Below are positions 23,901 through 33,542 of a stretch of DNA of 64,000 bases, in pieces. The stretch is from the NCBI RefSeq assembly GCF_954871325.1, contig NC_088777.1:42943366-43007365 (forward strand). Direction: 5' to 3'. Below the pieces are notes generated by a model that had not been told where the DNA came from, made no database searches, and saw only the letters and a list, made by a program, of their open reading frames with translations. This stretch comes from Gordionus sp. m RMFG-2023 (Eukaryota; Nematomorpha; Gordioida; Chordodea; Parachordodidae). Numbering within the stretch: the stretch's first letter is position 1; each line of letters begins with the position of its first letter. The translations under genes were made by a program, and so were the position numbers.

Positions 23901-26769
23901 ATACCTGTAGTATTCAGCAGCTTCTACCATAGTGAGGTAAAATGCAGGATCATCATTAAAATTCTCAGGTCAGGGTAAAAAAAATTTAAATGATTGTCCT
24001 TGTGGGAATGGGGGAAGGGGGAGATTTTGATATTTACTATTTATTCTTAAAATATGGAATAAAATTTATTATTATTATTTTTCAAAATATATTTTGTCTT
24101 TTTATTTGCAATTCGTTTTTTTAAATTTTTGTTAAAATTATAATTGAGAATATTAGTAATAAATAAAATTGATCCTTCATATGCAATTAATTCTTCTAGT
24201 TCTAGGTACTCATTCTCGTCTTATTTTTAATATGCGTTATCACATTTTTTTTATTTTGTAATATATTTGAATTTTCATAGAGTCATAATTATAATAATAT
24301 ATAATTTAAAATATAGAAGAGGCCGGGGTTTTATAGCAGCTGTTTTACTCTTTTGCGACACAATTTTATTTTTTAAAATTATTTTGCCAGCGACGGCCAA
24401 GATGACAAGCCCATCGGGGCAAGATGACAAACATTAAATTTAATTCATTTATTATTGTTATGATTAAAAATAAAAACCAATTATCAATATTTTTCTCTTC
24501 AGAATAAAGATAAGCGAAAAAGGTTAAATTCTTGGCACAAATAGGATATGCCCATACAGGCAATTACTGCATTATATCAAATCCTCGTGCTTTTTACTGA
24601 ATTATATTATGTCACTTCCTAAAAGTTTTACACCTCCCCCCTTCCCCTACCCTACCAAAAATTTATTTTTTACCTACCCCATAAATATTTTTACCAAATT
24701 AGAGGAGGAATTTACAGGTTTAACCCGAATACCACCACCCTATTAAGATTTTTTTAGCCTTCCCGACTGTGTAATAGTTTTTTTAAAATTCACTTACATA
24801 AAAAAATAACTTTTTAAAAAATAAGTTAGTTTTGCTTAATTTTTCCAAAAAATACTACAGATTAATCCGCAAGCCCAATGTTTAATTTTTTTAACTCGCT
24901 CGACTACGCCTGCCCTAGTATTGGCTGGCGAGTTAAAACTCCGCTTATTGCATAACTCTAATATAAACCATCAAGATTAGCTTAGAAAAATGATAATTAC
25001 TTTCTCCACTCCTATTTTTCTACTACCACCCTTCCCTATTATATTTCAATGACTATCTTGCATTATACATCTCGCCGAATCTTTGATAGAGGTGCTTGCT
25101 ATCTCCGATACTTACATAAGTGTTTGGGTATAGCTAGAAACAGAGTCATCAGGATTTGTTTCACCTCTAGAACATCATTACAAATATAATCAGTAATAAT
25201 ATCAAGGCTTAGTTGGTGGATTTCCTTAAAATATTTTGTGAGATCTAAGCCCAATGGTAGTGAGTTAGCTCAAACGCCTCTAGAAATTTTTCTAGATAAG
25301 CTAGAATCTGGGCTAAGTTTATTCGGTAGAAAATTTGAAAAATATATTTAATAAATTTCATAAAATTTGAATGTCCAGGTTTTGCATCAAATCAAAACCA
25401 AATAAAAAATTTTTGAAAATCGTTTTTGATCAATATCTTCTGAAGGGGGATCACTCACTACTAAATCAACATTTATAACTTTTGTTTTGTTTATAATATC
25501 GCTCAATCTGTCATCTAGAAATTGATCATTCAAATAGTTTAGTTTTATTTATAATTAATTTATGTATATCAGTGGTTTGACCAGGATTTATCCAAAGGAG
25601 GGGGGGGGGGGAGTTTACCAATTTTTTTGGATGCTTCGCTCTCTAACTTATATTTATCCGGCCTTTAGGAGGGTCTAGCCTATAAAATTATAAATAAGTA
25701 TTTTTGGGTTTCTTGGTTATTTTTATTTTGCTTTTTCAAAATATGTAATATCTTTTCTTTATATAATTTCTATTGGTACTGTCTCTTAATTTTTTAATGA
25801 ACAAGGACAATCATCCTTAAACTAAAGATCTGCAATGAGCGGGGTTTAACCCAAACGTCCTCTCGGTCATTGTTTTAAATTTTTAACCCGCTTGCCTGCC
25901 CGCTTATGGTTTTTTTAATTCACCCGCAAACTTGCATGGCTATCCGCCCGCTCATTAATTTAAAAATTTTGTTTAACCCCGCCCATCCAATGTTTACAAA
26001 TTATTTGGTTTAGCTCTTTATTTATTTTTTATTTTAAAGTTTTTTTACACTTATAAAATATGCAATATTATGAAATAAATTATTTTTAAATAAATAGAAG
26101 TATGTTTTGCTCATTCCGACCGAAGTATTTTAAATTCGCCCGCCTATCGCCTGCCCATTTTTTAAAAATATTATTTAACCCACTACTCACCCACCCAATG
26201 TTTAAAATCTTTTAGCCCGCTCTTTTGTAGTGATATAAAAACGCAGTCATACTTGTGGCATCTTTAGAAAATGTCATACCAAAATAAAATAAACTAATAT
26301 AATATATAATTTTTTGCACGGAGGGGTAAGATTGAATGAATCTTTGTAAATAACATTAAGTTCGCTTTTACTTGGAAATATAAAAGATCATCTGCCGTAT
26401 ATCCCTGGACTTCCCTTTAATAAAATGAATATTATACTATCTATATTTATCAGTAATAATCATTTAAGGTTTATGTGAGTCTGTATATAGGTAAGTTGGA
26501 GATCAAAATTAATTTTCGGGAGGGAGGAAATTTTTTTAGGGGAGTAAGGAGTAACAAAAATAATAGGGAAAGGTGGTGGGGTGTTGAAACCTCTGGTTTT
26601 ATTAAAAAACAATGTATAATAATATTTTAATATAGTTTAATTTATTTATTTAAAAATATTAATATATTAGAATGTACGTATATTAAGTCAACCAAGAGAT
26701 AATTGGGGACCAGAACTTGCTGTCAATAGAACAGGAAAATACAAACCATTAGGCATATTACAAAACTAA
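8924..26769 (+). CDS. SLC6-family Na+/Cl- dependent neurotransmitter or amino-acid symporter, copy B (14 exons)
   Basis: Exons: 8924-9197, 12531-12662, 12798-12941, 14841-14994, 15377-15509, 15696-15830, 16327-16430, 17743-17867, 18163-18275, 20053-20190, 20325-20424, 22201-22307, 23598-23777, 26671-26769. They join in frame to 645 residues plus stop, normal for SLC6. The start ATG has an in-frame TAA four codons upstream. TM1 carries GLGNVWRFP (75-83) with Gly where monoamine transporters have Asp, so an amino-acid-type substrate is likely. TM2 spans about 94-112 and TM3 about 139-165. The second outer loop has the Cys pair in [10 protein letters not shown] and three N-glycosylation sites. 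TM6 has Gln and Ser of the chloride site ([10 protein letters not shown]) and the unwound [12 protein letters not shown]7 has [11 protein letters not shown] and TM8 LGIDSQ. The tail has DNWGPEL. It is closest in feel to glycine/proline-type members. It is a tandem paralogue of copy A. Confidence 0.93.
10774..11369 (-). mobile_element. tRNA-headed SINE sharing both ends with the RTE LINE
   Basis: A 596-bp minus-strand element in SLC6 intron 1, flanked by the 10-bp direct repeat caattaaata (10764-10773 and 11370-11379). Its 5' part (about 11160-11365) aligns with the first roughly 200 bases of the LINE at 29502-32662, including the tRNA-like A and B boxes, 'aggcttgg'-type and 'cgatgac' words. 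Its last roughly 55 bases (about 10800-10860) match the LINE's 3' end (aagtggaga, aaggagcttaccacc) and run into an A-rich tail. The middle (about 10860-11110) is unique and contains three imperfect copies of ccggtgggagat. It codes for nothing and must rely on a LINE's enzyme. Confidence 0.8.
11305..11359 (-). promoter_or_regulatory. Internal pol III promoter of the SINE (A and B boxes)
   Basis: Read on the minus strand, TTGCCCAGTGG (11359 to 11349) fits the A-box consensus TRGYNNARNNG except at one position, and GGTTCAATCCT (11315 to 11305) fits the B-box consensus exactly. Their spacing is that of a tRNA gene. Confidence 0.7.
15059..15275. mobile_element. Palindromic MITE, TAGTGTTGTTA family
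   Basis: Lies in SLC6 intron 4. The left end TAGTGTTGTTAGACGGCTCG and the inverted right end (agccgtttacaacact) enclose about 215 bp with matching inner segments (ttttaaa, gttagccg). It is the same family as the well-preserved copy at 39676-39888. No clear target duplication remains, so this copy is older. Confidence 0.65.
16731..16905 (+). repeat. Minisatellite in SLC6 intron 7
   Basis: About six head-to-tail units of roughly 28-33 bp with the core 'atttttactacgttaaaaaa'. Units differ by single bases, for example tacgtt, tacatt and taccttaa. It is purely intronic. Confidence 0.8.
18309..18954. mobile_element. hAT-type non-autonomous element in SLC6 intron 9
   Basis: 646 bp with terminal CAGAGAT and its inverse ATCTCTG, flanked on both sides by the exact 8-mer atttttat (18301-18308 and 18955-18962). 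The left end is rich in CCGAT/ATCGG words (tagccgatactcg, gtatcggtcatt) that recur in inverted form near the right end (atcggccatatc). A further CAGAGACCTG at about 18524 may be the end of a nested element of the GGCCCGG type. No coding frame. Confidence 0.65.
23153..23597 (+). repeat. Direct duplication of the 3' end of SLC6 intron 12
   Basis: A segment of about 120 bp at 23153-23275 is repeated at 23463-23597, immediately before exon 13. Both contain 'catttgacaagt', 'agata', a 'caattcct' stretch and 'attgattga', and both end in an AG acceptor-like site (aaaaacag and aaaaatag). Only the second is followed by the conserved exon. The first may be a relic of a duplicated exon 13 region whose exon has decayed, or a simple local duplication. 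Confidence 0.6.
25824..26232. repeat. Non-autonomous element with CCCGC-rich ends in SLC6 intron 13
   Basis: The left end agatctgcaatgagcggg and the inverse of the right end (atcactacaaaagagcgggc) are imperfect inverted repeats. Inside, cccgc and 'ccaatgttt' words recur. Fragments with the same end sequence lie at about 21690-21870 (inverse ggtccgcaaatgagtggg) and about 24850-24955 (inverse tatgcaataagcggag), all within SLC6 introns. They look like an old MITE family related to the AGATCTGC-ended element at 8140. I cannot confirm target duplications. Confidence 0.5.
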
Positions 26770-26819
26770 AATTATGTCATCTCAACGTTCACATTTTAAC
26801 ATTAACAACTTTGAAGCCA

Positions 26820-26825
26820 AATAAA
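26820..26825 (+). other. Probable poly(A) signal of SLC6 copy B
   Basis: AATAAA lies 50 bases after the TAA stop, inside an otherwise unremarkable 3' flank. The position is right for a poly(A) signal, though the hexamer is common in AT-rich sequence. Confidence 0.45.
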
Positions 26826-28299
26826 AATAATCCAACTTATATTATGTAAATCAATAGAATTCGATTGCCCTTAAATAAATAACACGTTTATCATCGGTGA
26901 TAACATAAGATTATTAAGTTGTTTAACAGTTTTTTGATTCACATAATTCTACTATCATGACGCAATATGCAAATGTTACGTTCTATTCATTTGCCTTATC
27001 TCTTATTCCTAGTTAGCGCGAATTCGCTGGGAAGAATATAAAAATACAGGCGAAGTAAATAATATATGCTGCATTTTTTACATCGCCGCAAATCCGTGCT
27101 AACTGTGAATATGCAGTATTAGGTTGATTTCCAAACACGTTTTTTCAAAGCGGGTTTCGAGGCAAGTTATCGAATTAATTTTTTTTAAATAAAGTAAATA
27201 TTTCTTTTTAAAAAACGATCCAGATTCCAGATGACATTTAATCGCTAATAAATAACAGACCGGGGAGCTCAAAAATTATTTTTTCCAAATTATACCTGAA
27301 GTTTTTTCATCTACCATTTTCAAAATGACCCTTTCTTGGCTATTTTTTTTAGGAAGGGTGAAATTCTTTAAATTTTTTAGGGTGCCCTCTCTAGTGATGC
27401 TGCTGGTATTAAATACGTGATTATAGCATCAAAATATACTAGATACGCACTAATTATTGAAATATGTCTCCCCTTTATCCGATTGGATAAATTACTACAG
27501 TTTGTCATATAAATATAAAATTATTGGAGGTATTTGTTATATAATTATAAAATACTATTTATAATAAATTAACACTATATAATTTATCTTTTTAATCATT
27601 ATTTTGCATCGGGCATAAAATTTCTTCAGGATTTTATAAAAATAAAGAATCAAGATTATAGAAAAAGTGCCTCATTGAAAAAATATTTGTATTGTCCATA
27701 AAAGTATCGTGATCCATTTAAAAAAAAACAATCCTCGATTTAGATCTATACATGCTGAAAAGGTCGTGATTAACAAGCCTGCTTTTCATAAATTGAAAGG
27801 TGCCCCTATTTTAAAAATGTGATATATTGATTTGACAGAATCCATTCAAATATAGCTAATATTACTAGTATATTTAGAAAAATAGGAGATAATGTAGAAC
27901 AATTATTTTAGAGTTGTATTCAAGGGATAAAATTAGGTTTTATTTTGAAATTCACAAACCTTACTGCAACGAGGTAAACATATCATTCCAATATTATCGG
28001 TGCCTCAATTAAATTAAAACAGAATAATCGAATTTATGAATGATATTTTGATCAACCTTTACAAATAGTTTTACGTATCTACATGTTATCTTTTAGCAGT
28101 ATTATGCATAATTTAATTTCCTCTTATATTTATTATTTGTACTAGAAATATTTAAACAAAATCCTGCTCCCTATAAATACCTTGTTCTCCTTTCCACAAG
28201 GTGCATTATTTTGGACACCAAACCAGTCGCTAGTTAAGAAAATTTATTTGTTAATTTTTGGTTTTGAATCATTCAAAAATTAACTGTCTTTGCTTTCTT
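26826..28299. other. Intergenic stretch after SLC6 copy B
   Basis: AT-rich with no recognisable gene. It contains the small palindromic repeat at 27014-27101; otherwise I see nothing. Confidence 0.5.
27014..27101. repeat. Small palindromic repeat, TAGCGCGAATTCGC family
   Basis: An 88-bp segment starts tagcgcgaattcgct and ends in the inverse of tagcacggatttgcgg. A second member of 91 bp lies at 51707-51797. Both are followed by 'ctgtgaat', so the true element may extend a few bases further. Non-coding MITE-like repeat. Confidence 0.5.
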
Positions 28300-28309
28300 T
28301 TGAAATACC

Positions 28310-29010
28310 TTTAGAATGTACCGAAAATTCTAATGATTCAGTAATATATAAATTAGATATTAAAAATGCCTTCAATGAAAGATTCGCCAACTATTATTCA
28401 CTGGAACCCCTTTTGCATTGCATTGGAACTCACAGAATTGTAGCTCACTTCAAACCGGGGAAATAAATTTATTGAATAGGGCTTCATACTAAACATAAAC
28501 GAAACCGAAATTTGTTTTATTAAATGGCAGACTTTCAATTTTCGCTAGTTATAAAAATTTTTCCCTCAAAAAATAAATCTCATTGGATTTTTCATTTATA
28601 TCTTATCAGAAGAATCTCTAAGCATTTTTTTTTTAAATTTTTTTAAATATAAAGTATTTTATCATAATTTTATCTTACCAATCTCTATTTTTAAGAAAAT
28701 GCTTCCATATTTCCAAATATTTCCATCATCATCTTTCAGCCTAAATTAATTTCGTCCAAATTGATCACATTTTTAAAGCATTCCTGAGGAAAATGTTAAA
28801 CATTGAATCAATACCTTTCAATTTGTCTCTTTCGCAGATACTGTTTAAATTAGAAGGACCTAACTTTTTCCCTTGAAATATCATCGCACTATCCTCCCTT
28901 TTATTGTTTGGATTAAAGATTAACTCGATGATTTCAAGATTTCTTTAACCCTCCGACAATTACTGACTGAAGCATCAATAATTTGCAAGAGAAGTCACCT
29001 CCTAAAACCA
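28310..29010 (+). mobile_element. Possible third, very decayed non-LTR reverse-transcriptase fragment
   Basis: One frame reads SVIYKLDIKNAFNERFANYY at about 28340-28400, which resembles the palm motif of the family seen at 5320-7460 (there KIDFANAFN). Another stretch near 28465 reads ILNINETEICFI, like the N-x-S/T-K-x-E segment that follows the catalytic aspartates. The frame between is broken and the catalytic YxDD block is not visible. Downstream sequence to about 29010 is not clearly homologous. Uncertain. Confidence 0.35.
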
Positions 29011-29518
29011 TATCTCCATGTCATGAATTCAAAAATAAAACAATACAATATTTTAAACATTATTATTTTTTTAATGTCCTAAGATGTATTTAGTTAATCC
29101 TTTAGTTATACTCTATAAATTTAATTTTGCTAATATTTAGTCCTAAAAAAGAAGTATAAAATGTAGGGGAAATGTGTCATAAATGGCCATGTGTGAAAAC
29201 TGGCCCCCACCCTTTAACTTTTTATCTATTTGATCAATTTCTCTCATAATCGGTCAAAATGTGTATATTTATGTGATATACATCACCTAAGTTCATTTAC
29301 TGAATAGAGCAATTCAATAAAAAAATATTTCAAATAAACTGTTTTTACTACCTCTTTCTGGAAAAATCACGTTAAACATTTTTTTTGTTTGGTGAAAAAA
29401 TCACTTTAGGTTACTGATATTTTATATAAATATTATGCGTAGGCATTTAGCATTATTCAAACAAAAAATTAGACTTTAAAGGTTTTATTTAATAGACATA
29501 TTTTTTTTTTTTTTCTCT

Positions 29519-31620
29519 TTAGCTTTCACCTTTTCTGGTGGTAAGCTCCTTCAACATCTCTCTCCACTTTATGTTATTCGTATAATCTCTTTTATCTATT
29601 TTATTCTTTATATTGGCTCTAACTTTATGGCCCCATTGAAGTTTTGGCCTTCCTCTTTTACGTTTGCCCATCACTTCCAATCTTTCAACTTTATTTCCTA
29701 TGTAGTTCATAGGCCTTCTCATTGTGTGCCCATACCACCTAAGTCTGTTTACCATTAACTTAGTCTTAATGGGCACTACCTTTAAACTATTTAGTATTCT
29801 TGTACTGCGCACCTTATCCTTTCTTGTTACCCCAGCAATCATCCTCAGCATTCTCATCTCCATAGTTTGTAGACTTCTCTCGTCTGATTCTTTGGTTGGC
29901 CATGTTTCCGAACTATATAGAATAGTTGGTTGTACTATGGAACTGTAAATTTTTCCCTTTAATTTGTGAGGGATTCTTTTGTCAAATAGCACTCCAGATA
30001 AAGATCTCCACTTTAACCACCCTTGATTAATCTTATTCTTTATCTCTTTTTCTATTGTGCCGTTTGTTTGTATAGTGGAGCCCAAATATTTGCAGCTTTC
30101 AATTGCGGATATCTGCCAATCATTTATATCAATACTCTCCGTTTCATCTCCTCCTATCACCATATACTCCGTCTTTTCTCTATTTACTTTTAATCCGTGC
30201 GTTTCTAGGATATTTATCCAATTCACTAACCTTTCTTTCATTTCATCCTTGGATTCGGCAAGTATCACAATATCATCTGCAAATATCATATTCCACGGGA
30301 CTGTTTGAGGTATAGACTGTGCTAATACATCTATTACTGTAATGAAGAGAAGTGGGCTGAGAGCCGACCCTTGATGAACTCCTTCGGCTATTGTGAAGCC
30401 TGCTGAAGTACCTGTTGTGCTACGGACCATTGTTGTATGTCCCATATACATATCCTCTATTATTCTTATATATTTTTCGGGAACTTTTTTGTGGCGTAGC
30501 GCCCACCAGATAAGTTTTCTTGGGATTCTATCGAAGGCCTTTTCTAGATCGAGAAAGACCATGTGTAGCTTTTTGTTCTTTTCCCTGTATTTTTCACTCA
30601 TTTGCCTAATTGCATGGATAGCATCGATTGTTGATCTTCCAGGCATAAAGCCAAACTGTGTCTCTCCTATTTCGATTATATCTCTTAATCTTTTTTCTAT
30701 TATTTTTTCGTATAGTTTTAGACAGTGTGACATTAGTTTTATGCCCCTGTAATTTTGACAATTGTGTGGATCCCCTTTATTTTTGAAGATAGGAACTAGA
30801 TAGCTCTGCCTCCATTTTTGGGGGACCTCTTCATTTCCAAGTATTTTATTGTACAGATTTGTGAGGAGATGTATTCCATCATCTCCTAGTGCTTTAAGGC
30901 TTTCTATTGGAATATCGTCTGGACCCCTAGCTTTGTTGTTTTTCATATGCTTGAGGCATGTGATTATTTCTTGTTCTGTTATAGGTTGTACAAGGTTTTG
31001 ACAAGGGGAGTGTTCGTCGAGATGCAATATGTGGGAATTAAAGTTGAGAAGCTCCTGAAAATATTCTTTCCATCTATTCATTATTTCTTTTTCCTTTATT
31101 ATCAATTTCCCATCTTTATTTTTGATTACTTTCGGAGCTCCGTTTATATCCCTAGAGTTCTTTTCTCGCTGTTTGGCTAATCTGTATATTTTATTTTGCC
31201 CTTCTTTGGTATGTAGATCTTCGTACATGTCATCGTATGCCATAGATTTGGCCCTAGCCACCGCCTTTGTAACTAATCTCTTGGATTTTTTGTATCTTGA
31301 CTTGTCATCTGCATTTTTGGATTTGTACCATATTTTATAAAGGGCTTTTTTCTCCTGTATATTGGTTTGTACCTCTTGATTCCACCACCATAGTTCTTTG
31401 TGTGATTTGGTGCCTCCTCTTGTCAAGCCTAGCGTCGATTTTGCAGTGTCTATTAATCTGGATGAAAGGTCTGTCCATATTTTTTCACTGACTTGTGAGC
31501 AATTTATTGTTTCAATGTTTGCATTGATTGCAAAGGCATCTGTCATTGTTTTTAATTTGCCCCATTTGATGCATGGTTCCAGTTTTATCTTATTTTGAGT
31601 GGATTTATGATTTGTAAATC
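29519..31620 (-). CDS. LINE reverse transcriptase (RTE type)
   Basis: Open to the TAA at 29521-29519; the frame can be read upstream of the first ATG (31546) to about 31620, where the endonuclease frame must join it. It copies LINE RNA into DNA at the nicked target. Landmarks in order (numbered from that ATG): ARGPDDIP (about 206), YRGIKLMSHCLKLYEKII (about 266), FGFMPGRSTIDAI (about 297), the first catalytic Asp in FLDLEKAFDRIPR (about 330), EGVHQGSALSPLLF (about 388), FADDIVILAES (about 419), then the thumb/C-terminal part with SLQTMEMRMLRMIAGVTRKD and KRGRPKLQW. All catalytic aspartates are present. It resembles the RTE clade and related 'endonuclease-reverse transcriptase' proteins of insects and molluscs. 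Confidence 0.88.
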
Positions 31621-31722
31621 CATGATTAGTAGCTTGTGTTGCGCGGCGATATCTTCTCCTGGGATGACTTTGCAGTCTATTACATCTTTTAATCTTCTGC
31701 GAGAGATTAGCATGTAATCTAT

Positions 31723-32448
31723 CTATGTTTTCCTAGTACCACTTTCATATGTTATTAAATGACTGTCTTTTTTCCTATAGTAGGTGTTGGTTAAGGCAAG
31801 GTCGAAGGCTTGCGCAAATTTCAGTACGTGCTCTCCTTCATCATTTCTTTCTCCGTATCCAAAACCACCATGATGCCTTTTGTAGCTATCTCTTGCTTTC
31901 CCCACATGCGCATTTAAGTCACCACCAATTATGACTAGGTCATCTTTAGGGATTTCCATTATGGCTTCATCAAGGATAGCTCTAAAGTCATCTTTCTCTT
32001 CTTCCTTGCAACCCGTTTGAGGAGCATATACTGATAGGATGTGTAGTATTGATTGACCAATGCAGAGTTTTATCTTCATTAGTCTATCAGAGATCCTGTT
32101 GACTTCTACAACTGAGGAGGTTAGATCTTGACTGAGGATGATGCCGACACCGTTCCTATTGCTAACAAGTCCATTATAGTACAATTTATACCCATCTCCA
32201 ATCATCAAAGTCTTCTGTCCTTTCCATTTCGTCTCTTGTATGCACGCTATATCAACTTTTCTCCTGTTCAACATTGATGCCAATTCTCTCGTCTTACCTT
32301 TAAGCGTCCCAATATTCAAACTTGCCAGTCTTGTCTTCTTTGCTTTGACCTTTACTTTATTTTTCACAGGATGGAGGTCTACACCCTGCGCGTCGCATGG
32401 AGGGAACGCCCTAGCTTTCATATTCATATTTTCATTTGTGTCCTTCAT
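31723..32448 (-). CDS. LINE apurinic-type endonuclease, N-terminal part of the polyprotein
   Basis: 241 residues from ATG at 32448 to a TAG at 31725-31723. This is the exonuclease-endonuclease-phosphatase fold that nicks target DNA for priming. The motifs are LASLNIGTLKGK (first Asn), CIQETKWKG (metal-binding Glu), SVYAPQTG and GGDLNAHVG (catalytic Asp-x-Asn). After the TAG the frame continues with IDYMLISRRRLKDV and AAQHKLLIMDL, the conserved end of this domain, so the stop is a recent mutation in a domain that is otherwise complete. The frame then shifts into the reverse-transcriptase frame near 31615. Confidence 0.88.
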   Translation of the reverse strand: MKDTNENMNMKARAFPPCDAQGVDLHPVKNKVKVKAKKTRLASLNIGTLKGKTRELASMLNRRKVDIACIQETKWKGQKTLMIGDGYKLYYNGLVSNRNGVGIILSQDLTSSVVEVNRISDRLMKIKLCIGQSILHILSVYAPQTGCKEEEKDDFRAILDEAIMEIPKDDLVIIGGDLNAHVGKARDSYKRHHGGFGYGERNDEGEHVLKFAQAFDLALTNTYYRKKDSHLITYESGTRKT

Positions 32449-32596
32449 TTTGTTTATTGGACAGGTATCCTTAGCACCCGGCTGTCCAGGCCTGTCGGTA
32501 CCGGGGTGTCATCTCTAAGCTCCGAAATTCATCATACCATATGTCTTTACACATCAGTCATCGAAGAAAAACTTGAAAGTTTTTATGGTTCTTACC

Positions 32597-32660
32597 AGGA
32601 TTGAACCCGCGTCCTTGTTCATGCTCGTGTTTCCAAGCCTACATCTTACCCATTAGGCCA
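32597..32660 (-). promoter_or_regulatory. tRNA-like pol III promoter at the LINE 5' end
   Basis: On the minus strand TGGCCTAATGG (32660 to 32650) matches the A-box consensus TRGYNNARNNG exactly, and GGTTCAATCCT (32607 to 32597) matches the B box exactly. The element begins only two bases before the A box. This is unusual for a LINE, whose promoters are normally pol II. It is shared with the SINE at 10774-11369. Confidence 0.75.
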
Positions 32661-33542
32661 CCTAGACATATAAAGGGGCTTAATAATAATAGAGAGGTGA
32701 GTATTAACAGGTATTGATTGGCCACAATTCGCACATTCACATATTTTTGCAAAACAACATTTGGTGAAATAATATTTTAGTAAATGATAATTAAGATATT
32801 AATTAATAATATTATCATTAAATAGATGTGGTAATAAATTGAGATTTAAAAATACTTATTAAATTAGTGTATAATTAATTTTTTATATAACTAATAAATG
32901 TAGAAATATTAATGTTGTAATTGTTGAGAAAAGAAGAAATAAATTTAATATATACATAAAATGTCAGTTATTTTCTGACAGGGGAATTAAGTTTTCCTTG
33001 GGGGAAGAAGAGGAGATGATGATCACGGGGGGATTTTTCATTGTTAGGAAAAACCCCTAGTGGGAGATTGGGAGATATTGGATTAATGGTAGAAGATGTC
33101 AGCTGTGGACCTTTGGGAGATGAAGAATTGGATAATTATGATTTATTATATTATATTTTTCTTACTGGATAGATATTAGATTGTTGTTTTATTTAATGAA
33201 TAAATTTGGATCGTCTTGTTATGAAATATGGTTTGTTTTATGTTATGAAAGGATGGCTTTTTATAATTAATATAGGTCTTTGTTATAATTAAATTTCTAA
33301 ATAATATATTATGGCCAGTTAACACATAGTATATGGCCATATGTATTGACTGGCCAGAAAAACAACTTTCACTTAATCTAATTTAGCTCATAAAGTATTA
33401 TATATAAAGCTTTGATTTAAATTTTATTTTAAATATTAATATTTAGGCTATACATTGATATAAAATTATTTGGTTAAACATAATTTTTAATACCCTTTTT
33501 TAAAAAAAGCAAAACATGTCCATTCATGGCACATTTCCCCTA

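Larger units (their letters stand above)
29502..32662 (-). mobile_element. RTE-type LINE, nearly intact, with tRNA-like 5' end
   Basis: A 3.16-kb minus-strand element flanked by the 9-bp direct repeat tagacatat (29493-29501 and 32663-32671). From its 5' end it has a tRNA-like leader with A and B boxes (32660-32597), about 210 bases of leader, an endonuclease frame, a reverse-transcriptase frame, and an almost absent 3' UTR running straight into an A-rich tail (29518-29502). Only two lesions separate it from one long frame of about 970 residues: a TAG at 31725-31723, and a single-base frame change somewhere around 31545-31620. Perfect target duplications and long open frames argue for a recent insertion. 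It sits inside an older TA-flanked transposon. Confidence 0.9.
29166..33540. mobile_element. TA-flanked inverted-repeat DNA transposon, interrupted by a LINE
   Basis: The left end GGGGAAATGTGTCATAAATG at 29166 and the inverse of the right end (GGGGAAATGTGCCATGAATG, ending at 33540) match over about 27 bases with three differences. Each is bordered by TA (29164-29165 and 33541-33542), as in Tc1/mariner-type insertions. Without the inserted LINE the element is about 1.2 kb (29166-29492 and 32672-33540). The interior right part (about 32990-33150) is richer in G and contains a broken frame (GRLGDIGLMVEDVSCGPLGD) that I do not recognise. No transposase catalytic motif is visible, so superfamily assignment rests on the TA and the ends only. 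Confidence 0.6.

Noticed and set aside
29724-32604. Numerous plus-strand open frames of 60-119 codons
   Set aside because: They are antisense shadows of the LINE coding frames on the minus strand and show no domain.
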